Source: an uncultured Prevotellaceae bacterium
GTDB lineage: Bacteria; Bacteroidota; Bacteroidia; Bacteroidales; Bacteroidaceae
Length of the DNA: 6,297 nt
NCBI GenBank assembly: GCA_900557555.1
Contig: USTH01000060.1
Span: 1-6,297 of the forward strand
Direction of reading: 5' to 3'
The notes beneath the pieces were generated by a model. That model was not told where the DNA came from. It made no database searches and was given only the letters and a program-made list of their open reading frames with translations. Made by a program: the position numbers and the translations under genes. The stretch's first letter is position 1. Every line of letters starts with the position of its first letter. Below, one piece after another: positions 1-5,623 of this stretch.

Positions 1-408
1 ACTGCCGACGCCATCACTTTTGAGACGACAAATGCCACTGTCACCACCGCACCCGCTGCAAGCGGAGAACTTCAGGGCACCTTCGTCAAGATACCGGCCG
101 GAAACGCCACAGGCAAGATTATCCTCAACAAATACGGCACATCGTTTGCCACTGCAACAGCAAAAGCCGCCATACCGGCATTCCGTGCGTATCTCAACGC
201 CAGAGCAGGCTCCAAAACCTTCAGCATCGTCATTAACAACGAACTGACAGGCATTGCCTCGGCAGACGCTGTCAACGGCAAGGCTGAACCTGTAGACGTA
301 TGCACCGTAGACGGCAAGCTCATTCGCGAACAGGTCGATGCCATGACCGCACTCCGGGGACTGCCAAAGGGCATATACATTGTCAACGGCAAGAAGATAA
401 GGAAATAA
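1..408 (+). CDS. C-terminal part of a large secreted Bacteroidales protein (5' end outside window)
   Basis: The reading frame is open from the first base to a TAA at 406-408 and gives 135 residues; the start lies upstream of the window. Two parts are visible. Residues about 20-96 form a beta-rich segment with the string IPAFRAYL, which resembles the segment that often precedes the tail in large Bacteroidales surface proteins. Residues from about 97 (LTGIASADA) to the end form a short tail with VDGKLI and LPKGIYIVNGKK, ending in IRK. This resembles the C-terminal tail of type IX secretion cargo (Por_Secre_tail-like: a GK turn, then G-I-Y-x-V-x-G). The 1200-residue protein encoded at 1122-4724 has the same tail plan (TGI-SA-A and IYIVNGKK are shared). 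The peptide gene at 441 follows after 32 bp and is probably cotranscribed. The protein's specific function cannot be read from this fragment. Secretion and surface placement are inferred from the tail. Confidence 0.88.
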   Translation, partial: TADAITFETTNATVTTAPAASGELQGTFVKIPAGNATGKIILNKYGTSFATATAKAAIPAFRAYLNARAGSKTFSIVINNELTGIASADAVNGKAEPVDVCTVDGKLIREQVDAMTALRGLPKGIYIVNGKKIRK

Positions 409-440
409 GTCACACATACCATTGAAGAACACTACGAAAA

Positions 441-626
441 ATGAAAAAAACATATATATCCCCCTCTGTTGAGATAATCAGACTGACCCCAGCCAACATC
501 ATCGCCACAAGCAACATCGGTGTTTCAGGTGAGACCGATGAAGATGCACGCTCACGCGAGTTCTGGGGCATGACCATCTTTGATGACAGCAACGAGGATA
601 CATTCGAAAACGACACGAAGTTCTGA
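441..626 (+). CDS. Small acidic peptide (61 aa) with SPS and FWGxxxFDD motifs, paralogue of the peptide at 4768
   Basis: A 61-residue protein starts at ATG 441 in an A-rich context without a Shine-Dalgarno sequence, as is usual in Bacteroidetes. It shares with the peptide at 4768-4950 the N-terminus MKK-x-Y-x-SPS-x-E-x-I-x-L, a TS pair at residues 23-24, and S-R/K-x-FWG-x3-FDD (FWG 41-43, FDD 47-49). It has 12 acidic and 6 basic residues, and the acidic ones cluster in the second half. There is no signal peptide, no membrane segment and no cysteine. The matching paralogue and the same position behind a secreted protein show that this is a real gene and not a chance ORF. It sits 32 bp after the large protein and ahead of a strong hairpin, so it is probably the last gene of that transcript. 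The function is unknown. Candidates are a cytoplasmic partner of the exported protein, a regulator, or a precursor peptide; none is demonstrated. Confidence 0.82.
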   Translation: MKKTYISPSVEIIRLTPANIIATSNIGVSGETDEDARSREFWGMTIFDDSNEDTFENDTKF

Positions 627-629
627 TAA

Positions 630-656
630 GCCGAACCGACCAACAGTCGGATTGGC
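630..656 (+). other. Imperfect stem-loop just after the peptide stop codon
   Basis: An 11-bp arm (630-640) can pair with 646-656 across a 5-base loop (CAACA). The stem has one mismatch and one G-U pair; its inner five pairs are CCGAC/GTCGG. It begins three bases after the stop codon and lies just ahead of the stronger hairpin at 674-709. It may be part of the transcript's 3' end structure. No T tract follows it directly, so it is not called a terminator on its own. Confidence 0.4.
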
Positions 657-673
657 ATAAAACCACACTAACT

Positions 674-717
674 ATCAGCCGCAACCTGCAATGCAAGGTT
701 GCGGCTGATTGTCTTTT
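674..717 (+). terminator. Probable intrinsic terminator of the first secreted-protein/peptide unit
   Basis: A perfect 14-bp inverted repeat (674-687 with 696-709, arm ATCAGCCGCAACCT) encloses an 8-base loop and is followed by a short T-rich run (TTGTCTTTT, 709-717). It lies 47 bp after the stop of the first peptide gene. The stem is long and GC-rich but the T tract is modest, so it could also act as an mRNA 3' end stabiliser. The same arrangement follows the second peptide at 5002-5049. Confidence 0.72.
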
Positions 718-762
718 CCCAAACCTGCCGCCAGACTTCGTCAGTTCTGAACATATAGTACT

Positions 763-817
763 GCCCGCCATGTATTTCAAATACGCCCTATAATTATTTT
801 AGGGAATAATAGCGGGC
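763..817. other. Nested inverted repeats, possible three-way junction or operator cluster
   Basis: An outer pair GCCCGC/GCGGGC (763-768 with 812-817) encloses two smaller inverted repeats. One is GTATTTCAAATAC (772-784), a 13-bp near-palindrome. The other is CCCTATAATTATTTTAGGG (786-804), with CCCTA/TAGGG arms and further pairing inside. Read as RNA, this folds into a three-way junction; read as DNA, the inner palindromes could be protein-binding sites. It lies between the first unit's terminator and the next promoter, so transcription is uncertain. The stems are short and may be chance pairings. Confidence 0.35.
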
Positions 818-835
818 TATTTTGAGCAAAAACAA

Positions 836-959
836 GCAACATCTGCTTTTCTAATCTAAAAAAAAACAAAATACAATAAATCCTAACTACCGAATTGGGT
901 TAAAATAAATTTGAATATCTACTTAGGATTTATTGTGTATTTAGGAGAGAAGATGTTGC
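836..959. repeat. Imperfect long inverted repeat with a perfect 14-bp inner pair enclosing a -7-like box
   Basis: The ends are a perfect 9-bp pair (GCAACATCT at 836-844, AGATGTTGC at 951-959). Further in lies a perfect 14-bp pair (ACAATAAATCCTAA at 873-886, complement at 923-936). The left arm has about 14 extra bases, mostly an A run, between the two paired blocks. The 36-base centre (887-922) holds TAAATTTG (906-913), a match to the Bacteroidetes -7 consensus TAnnTTTG. Possible readings are a MITE-like remnant, a small invertible segment, or an operator region. No target-site duplication and no recombinase gene are visible. Confidence 0.6.
861..898 (+). repeat. Intergenic repeat, copy 1 (partner at 5096-5134)
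   Basis: This AT-rich sequence ends in CCTAACTACCGAATTGG. Its last 31 bases (868-898) match 5104-5134 at 28 positions, and the A-rich stretch before them also aligns with a one-base gap. Both copies lie downstream of a peptide gene and its terminator, so the repeat may be part of the duplicated module or a dispersed intergenic element. The CCGAATTGGG part is nearly palindromic. This copy overlaps the left arm of the inverted repeat at 836-959. Confidence 0.65.
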
Positions 960-992
960 CATTTTATACTTTTCTAACAAAAAACAATATAA

Positions 993-1027
993 TTTGTGGG
1001 TTATTTAAAAATTAATTTATATATTTG
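993..1027 (+). promoter_or_regulatory. Probable promoter of the 1200-residue secreted protein gene
   Basis: TATATTTG at 1020-1027 matches the Bacteroidetes sigma-ABfr -7 consensus TAnnTTTG exactly. A TTTG at 993-996 could be the -33 box, but the gap of 23 bp is a few bases longer than the usual roughly 20. The predicted transcript start near 1033 would give a leader of about 90 bases before ATG 1122. That leader contains a weak hairpin (TTGCA 1052-1056 with TGCAA 1066-1070). The surrounding AT richness makes chance matches possible. Confidence 0.5.
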
Positions 1028-1121
1028 AACACGACATTTCGTAAACCTGCATTGCAAAATGTTTCTGCAACGACTTGTTCAACACGATTTATTAACAATC
1101 TTACATTATAATATATATACT

Positions 1122-4100
1122 ATGAAACGAATTTACTATTTTCTGGCGTCCGTGCTCATTGCACTTATAAGCACAGGCGGCGCCAAAGCAGAAACAGGTG
1201 ATGTTATCACATCGCTTGACCAATTGGTCAACAACAAGTGCTACACCATCAAGTGCAAACGTGGCCAGATGGTTGTCAACAATTCCAAGACCGCTATATG
1301 CTCTTCGCACTATGGCGATGAAGCCAACGTAGTGGGAGCGGCAAGCACCGAAGAGGCTGACGGCAAGTGGGCTCTTCTCACCATCAATGGGTCAGGCCGT
1401 TATCTGTATAACCTTGGAACGAAAATGTTCGTGAACATATCCAGCAAACTTGTCAACAATGCAGCCCAAGCTGTTACCGTTGACGTGATGGAGGCCTCTA
1501 ATCCTGACGGTAACTATAAATTCAAGATAAAGCAAGGCAGCAATACGCTCAACAACAACAACTCTGGCGGCATTGCACTTGACGGATGGAGCACAGAGGA
1601 CAATGGAAACCGCCTGATGATTACCGAAGCTGGCGATTTCGATGCTACTCCATTCCAAACCACGATAACCGTAACCTACAACTACATGCTCAACGGGACG
1701 AAAGTTTACAGCGATCAGAAAAGCACCTTTGCTACAATGGACTTCCCCACCCCAACCAAACCGGCCTACGTAGAATGTAGCGCCCCCAGTGGCACCGTAC
1801 AGGCTTCTGACAACGGCAAATCCTTTGACATTACATGTACCACAGCAGCAGACATGCCATTCAGCATAAGCTCCGACTTTGACAGCGCCAAATGGTATCA
1901 GGTGAAAATAAAGAGAAATCCTGTGAAGTATGCAAAATTTGACGGCACCACCATTTCAAACAGCACCACAGCCCCTGAAACTCTTGCCACCGAAGACATT
2001 TTTGCCTTTGTCGGCTCACCATACGGCTTCAACATCTACAACGCCAAGGCCGGCCAGAACGCCCCATTCGGTCCCAAGACTCCGGTAGAAAGCAACACCA
2101 TAAAGGCAAGCTCCACCAGCGATGCTGCAGTGTTCAGATTTGAGATAAGCAGCGAGAACAGCAACATCCACCTCTTCAGAAACGTTGAAAACGAACTCGC
2201 ATATCTCAACGATATGAACAACAAGCTCGGCTACTGGTATAGCACCAACAACCTCCACGACGCAGGGTCTGACTTCGACTTCATCGCAGTGCCTGATGAA
2301 ACCGTTGCCGAACTTCTCGGCAAGACTATTGCTGTGACCTACAATGTCTACCTTAACGACACAAAGCTCTACAGCACAACAATAATGGAGAACAAAAACG
2401 AAGCTCCAACGTTCAACCTCAACACACAGAGCGAATATCTTGACATCACCGGCATTCCTGCCACCATAACCACAGAGCAGACCTCATACGACATACACAC
2501 GTCATACAAGGCCGACTTCCCATTCCAGACAGACAAGTGGTACAACCTCGCCATAGGACGCACACCAAACCTGCAGATTTACACCACAACGGGCGTTACA
2601 GACCGCATCGAAACCCAAGATGTGGCTAAGACCACAGAGACATGGAACAACTACCTCTGGCGAATTGAGGGTGACTGGTACAACGGTTTCAGGCTATACA
2701 ACCACGCATCACAGGCCTACGTTTCTTACGGCAACACCGTGACCCCCGCCAACAAGTTCCAGGCCTACCTCACCACCGCAGACGAACCGGGCAGTCGCTT
2801 TGAGTATATGCCGAAGAACGGCAAAGCCCATTTCCGTGTTCTGAACACCACCAACGATGCATACATCAGCAACAACGGCGGTAGCGTAACCACATTCCTC
2901 ACCAACTGGAACACCAGTGCCAACCTGACTGACGCAGGAGCCCACATTATCATCACCGAGTCAAAAGAATTGAGCGATGACGACGTCACACTGTTCACCG
3001 AAGCCCTCAACAACGCTTTGACAACAGTCGACAGAAACGGGCGCATCCCAGTGTTGTTCTCCGCTGATGACGTCACCACAACCAAGGCACAACTCAACGC
3101 CATCACATGCAACAGCACTTCAGAGGTTGACGCCGCCATTGCGCAGGTCAACACCATACTTGACAACTTCTACAAAAAAGCAGAAGGCAAGAAATTCTCT
3201 GCCCGCAACGTTCCTGACACATACTACCTCAGTGCAAGCCAGACAGAGCTGCAGGCCAAGAAGGCCGAACTCCACGCCGAGTGCGTGTTTGACGTGACCT
3301 ACAACGCCAACGGCAAGTTCTACCTCCACGGAGTGTTCAACAACGTCTACTCCAACAAGCCGGTAGCCTACAACGTAGCCCCTACCACCTCTGCCACCGC
3401 CACCGACGACTTCTTCATCGGCATACTTGACAACAGCAGCGACAACAAGGTGTACTTTGCCAACGCACTGACAGGCTACAACACCATTCACTTCAGCACC
3501 AGCTACACCCATAACACTTGCGGATGGGAATACAATGCAGGAAACTCACAATGGATTCTGGCAAGCGTAACCGATGAACAGTATGAAGAACTTTCCACAT
3601 GGACATTGCTTGACGAAGCCATCGCTGCCGCACAGCAATACAACATCGGCACCGGTGTAGGCCAATTTAACGGTGAAGGATATGCAGAAGCACTGGCCAA
3701 CGCCATTGCCATGAGAGACGCTCACAGCGCAAACGCAGATGAAATTGCCGCAGCCATAGCAGCCATCTCTGTTGACAACCTCACACTCAACATGCCGGCC
3801 AATGGCCAGTTGATATACATCAAGGACAACGCCGGCAACTACATGACCTGCAACAACGCCGAGAACGGCCGCACGGCATTTGCCGCTGAAAAGAACGATG
3901 CCGCTATCTTCTGCTACACAGGCAACGCACTCATATCATACAAGACTGGCTTCTATGCCACCCACAACGGTGCAGCAAATCCATTCCCAAAGATGGCACA
4001 AGAAGTAATCGCTGAGAGTAAAGCGACCCTCTACCAAATACACGCCTCTGGCCTTAACAAAGACAAGTACGCCATTTCGTTCGGTAGAGACACACGCTTT

Positions 4101-4724
4101 ATGTACACAGCCGGCAACGCTGGTACTTTCGCCAACGCAGCCGCCATCAACAACGCAGGCTTCGAGTTCACCCTTGAAGAAGTGGAAGCATTGCCCGTGA
4201 GCATAAGCGATGCCAAAATTGCTACACTCTACTCGCCGATGGCACTCCAGATTCCAGACGGCATAACCGCCTACACCGGTTCCTATAACAACGACAACAA
4301 CAGCATCAAGCTGACTATGCTCAGTGGCATCATTCCCGCCAACACCGGTGTAATCATCGAAGGCGAGCCCGGCAACTACACCTTCACAACCACCACAGGT
4401 GGTGAGGGTACAAGCAGCCTCACAGGCACAGTGGCGGGCATCACCACCGTTTCGGGAGTCTACACACTGCAGACCGTTGACGGACAACTCGGTTTCTACA
4501 GCTACACAGGGGAAAACCTCAATGGCTTCAAGGCCTACTTTGCTAACAACAGTGGAAGCCAGGGCTTCAAGCTCATAAAGGACAACGACATGACCGGTAT
4601 CACCAGCGCAGAGGCAAGCATCGCCAACGAAGGCAAATGCTATGACCTGCAAGGCAAACCCGTGGCAGCACCCCTCAAAAACCAGATCTACATTGTCAAC
4701 GGCAAAAAAGTAATAATGAAATAA
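1122..4724 (+). CDS. Large secreted multidomain protein (1200 aa) with repeated beta-trefoil-like modules and a type IX-like C-terminal tail
   Basis: The start at 1122 is chosen because it opens a clean signal peptide: MKR, a hydrophobic core, then AKA with cleavage likely after residue 23. The in-frame ATG at 1059 would put 21 hydrophilic residues before it and lies close to the predicted transcript start. After the signal come a first beta-rich module (about 24-178) and two tandem homologous units (about 181-401 and 402-618). Each unit opens with T-I-x-VTYN-x2-LN-x-TK-x-YS and contains a KWY motif (W258 and W473). A helical linker (about 618-690), a fourth beta-rich module (692-820), a second alanine-rich helical linker (822-890) and a fifth beta-rich module (891-1022) follow. 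Residues 1026-1155 resemble the domain with ATLYSPMAL and IPANTGVII that commonly precedes the tail in Bacteroidales surface proteins. The tail (1157-1200) has TGI, YDLQGK and IYIVNGKK, but the usual G before IY is Q. The beta-trefoil assignment is judged by eye; classic QxW repeats are not evident. The protein probably acts at the cell surface or outside, perhaps binding glycan. No catalytic motif was recognised. Confidence 0.9.
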   Translation: MKRIYYFLASVLIALISTGGAKAETGDVITSLDQLVNNKCYTIKCKRGQMVVNNSKTAICSSHYGDEANVVGAASTEEADGKWALLTINGSGRYLYNLGTKMFVNISSKLVNNAAQAVTVDVMEASNPDGNYKFKIKQGSNTLNNNNSGGIALDGWSTEDNGNRLMITEAGDFDATPFQTTITVTYNYMLNGTKVYSDQKSTFATMDFPTPTKPAYVECSAPSGTVQASDNGKSFDITCTTAADMPFSISSDFDSAKWYQVKIKRNPVKYAKFDGTTISNSTTAPETLATEDIFAFVGSPYGFNIYNAKAGQNAPFGPKTPVESNTIKASSTSDAAVFRFEISSENSNIHLFRNVENELAYLNDMNNKLGYWYSTNNLHDAGSDFDFIAVPDETVAELLGKTIAVTYNVYLNDTKLYSTTIMENKNEAPTFNLNTQSEYLDITGIPATITTEQTSYDIHTSYKADFPFQTDKWYNLAIGRTPNLQIYTTTGVTDRIETQDVAKTTETWNNYLWRIEGDWYNGFRLYNHASQAYVSYGNTVTPANKFQAYLTTADEPGSRFEYMPKNGKAHFRVLNTTNDAYISNNGGSVTTFLTNWNTSANLTDAGAHIIITESKELSDDDVTLFTEALNNALTTVDRNGRIPVLFSADDVTTTKAQLNAITCNSTSEVDAAIAQVNTILDNFYKKAEGKKFSARNVPDTYYLSASQTELQAKKAELHAECVFDVTYNANGKFYLHGVFNNVYSNKPVAYNVAPTTSATATDDFFIGILDNSSDNKVYFANALTGYNTIHFSTSYTHNTCGWEYNAGNSQWILASVTDEQYEELSTWTLLDEAIAAAQQYNIGTGVGQFNGEGYAEALANAIAMRDAHSANADEIAAAIAAISVDNLTLNMPANGQLIYIKDNAGNYMTCNNAENGRTAFAAEKNDAAIFCYTGNALISYKTGFYATHNGAANPFPKMAQEVIAESKATLYQIHASGLNKDKYAISFGRDTRFMYTAGNAGTFANAAAINNAGFEFTLEEVEALPVSISDAKIATLYSPMALQIPDGITAYTGSYNNDNNSIKLTMLSGIIPANTGVIIEGEPGNYTFTTTTGGEGTSSLTGTVAGITTVSGVYTLQTVDGQLGFYSYTGENLNGFKAYFANNSGSQGFKLIKDNDMTGITSAEASIANEGKCYDLQGKPVAAPLKNQIYIVNGKKVIMK

Positions 4725-4767
4725 ACCACACGCCCCACACAAAGGGTGCACATACACCAGTCTAACT

Positions 4768-4950
4768 ATGAAAAAACCGTATAACAGCCCCTCATTAGAG
4801 GTCATAACGCTCCAGAACAGCACCAACATCTGCACCACCTCCATTGCCGTAGGCAGGGAAGACCAGAGCGGTGCCGAACAGCTCTCCAAGAAATTCTGGG
4901 GGACCAGCGTCTTTGACGATGCAGAGCCTACAGACGATGAAGGCATCTGA
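4768..4950 (+). CDS. Small acidic peptide (60 aa) with SPS and FWGxxxFDD motifs, paralogue of the peptide at 441
   Basis: The ATG at 4768 lies 43 bp after the stop of the 1200-residue protein. The product shares with the 441-626 peptide MKK-x-Y-x-SPS-x-E-x-I-x-L at the N-terminus, TS at residues 24-25, and S-K-K-FWG-x3-FDD (FWG 43-45, FDD 49-51). The middle (about 16-40) differs in both sequence and length. It has about 10 acidic and 5 basic residues, with a strongly acidic end. There is one cysteine (C22), which the paralogue lacks. There is no signal peptide and no hydrophobic stretch, so it should stay in the cytoplasm unless exported by a route that does not use a Sec signal. It is probably cotranscribed with the upstream gene, and a terminator follows 51 bp after its stop. 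I recall similar short MKKxYxxP proteins in Bacteroidales genomes but cannot name a characterised family. The function is unknown. Confidence 0.83.
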   Translation: MKKPYNSPSLEVITLQNSTNICTTSIAVGREDQSGAEQLSKKFWGTSVFDDAEPTDDEGI

Positions 4951-5001
4951 CATTGACTGATTTTCGGAAAACGGCTTTCGGCAAACGACAGCCACTGCAA
5001 T

Positions 5002-5049
5002 ATCCGGCTTCGAAACAACACCGTTTCGAAGCCGGATTACTTTTTCTTT
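5002..5049 (+). terminator. Strong intrinsic terminator of the second secreted-protein/peptide unit
   Basis: A perfect 15-bp inverted repeat (5002-5016 with 5023-5037, arm ATCCGGCTTCGAAAC) has a 6-base loop (AACACC) and is followed by TTTTTCTTT at 5041-5049. This is a classic intrinsic terminator layout. It closes the unit formed by the 1200-residue protein and the 60-residue peptide and separates it from dapF. Confidence 0.88.
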
Positions 5050-5095
5050 CGGCCAGAACAACTCCCCGACACTCAAGGCAGACATCTACTCTACT

Positions 5096-5134
5096 AAAAA
5101 ACAAAAACACAATAAGTCCTAACGACCGAATTGG
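5096..5134 (+). repeat. Intergenic repeat, copy 2 (partner at 861-898)
   Basis: This is an A-rich start followed by a core that differs from copy 1 at 3 of 31 positions (5108, 5116, 5124) and ends in ACCGAATTGG. A weaker match continues upstream, where both copies have ACATCT followed by CT-rich sequence. Unlike copy 1, it has no facing arm downstream, so it is not part of an inverted repeat here. It lies about 45 bp after the terminator's T tract and just before the 22-bp array. Confidence 0.65.
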
Positions 5135-5160
5135 ATAAAGATGACTATCTCACCACGCTC

Positions 5161-5248
5161 TTTCGGCCGAAACGGACTAACGCATCGGCCGAATGGGATA
5201 TCCGTTTCGGCTGAAATGCAATTCCACTTCGGCCGAAACACCAACATT
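5161..5248. repeat. Four palindromic boxes at an exact 22-bp period
   Basis: Four consecutive 22-base units start at 5161, 5183, 5205 and 5227. In each, positions 1-12 are a version of the palindrome TTTCGGCCGAAA, while the last 10 bases vary. Bases 3-7 (TCGGC) and 9-11 (GAA) are identical in all four. Unit 1 is the perfect 12-bp palindrome. Unit 2 begins CA and ends in T, unit 3 has CT in place of CC, and unit 4 begins with C. A related box, TTTCGGCCAGAA, lies outside the register at 5047-5058. The period is not a multiple of three, which argues against a coding repeat. It equals about two helical turns, so all boxes would face the same side of the DNA, as in an operator or iteron-like array. 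No binding protein is known. Confidence 0.7.
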
Positions 5249-5578
5249 AGAACAACATAATCAGCTGCCACATCGTGCCACATGCCAATGCGGTGAGACA
5301 AACAATGCACGGCATGGCTGACGACTACAGAGGGATGGGACTACAAGCACTGACCACACCAGAAACATGGTCTGCCATGCGGCACAATACCGCCATTTCT
5401 TTCTGGCCAGACTCTAAAGTGAACGAACATGCTGACAAAACAACACTTTTTGCCGATTAAAAGTTGCAAAACGCCACTTTCAAGGCCCTTCCGATGACTT
5501 TTTGTCATTTTTTGAGGCGTAAAAATTTAAAAATGAAAGATTTTTCGTTCCTCTAACGTGATATTTCAAAAAAAGCAG
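5249..5578. other. Gene-free stretch upstream of dapF
   Basis: No convincing gene is seen here. A + strand ORF at 5275-5460 (61 codons) has no family resemblance, no paralogue in the window and no promoter-like box. Small structures are present: a 10-bp palindrome TCTGGCCAGA (5402-5411) and a weak hairpin ATGAC-TTTTT-GTCAT (5494-5508) followed by T residues, which might be a minor terminator. The last 60 bases are very AT-rich, as expected just upstream of a Bacteroidetes promoter. Confidence 0.6.
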
Positions 5579-5586
5579 TAATTTTG
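5579..5586 (+). promoter_or_regulatory. Probable dapF promoter -7 box
   Basis: TAATTTTG matches the Bacteroidetes -7 consensus TAnnTTTG exactly and lies in an AT-rich stretch, with transcription expected to start near 5592. This gives a leader of about 30 bases before ATG 5624. No clear TTTG -33 box is found at the expected distance. The position suggests that dapF is transcribed independently of the upstream units. Confidence 0.55.
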
Positions 5587-5623
5587 TCAATGAAAACAGA
5601 ACACAACAAGACTACAATCACAA

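Noticed and set aside
836..959. A CRISPR array or a complete insertion sequence
   Set aside because: There are only two facing arms with no regularly spaced direct repeats, no transposase or Cas gene, and no visible target-site duplication.
1059..1121. An in-frame upstream ATG at 1059 that would lengthen the large protein by 21 residues
   Set aside because: The added residues are not signal-like and would bury the clear signal peptide that begins at 1122. The site is also only about 26 bases from the predicted transcript start.
3936..5021. A 361-codon open frame on the minus strand opposite the end of the large gene and the second peptide
   Set aside because: It is antisense to two well supported genes, runs into the terminator hairpin, is rich in Val, Cys and Gly as mirror frames often are, and shows no family resemblance.
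5119..5310. A 63-codon minus-strand frame over the 22-bp array with FRPK-like repeats
   Set aside because: The repeat period of 22 bp shifts the reading frame each unit, so the apparent protein repeats come from the DNA palindromes and not from coding selection.
5275..5460. A 61-codon + strand open frame between the 22-bp array and dapF
   Set aside because: It has none of the peptide family motifs, no promoter-like box and no recognisable domain; its length is within chance expectation.
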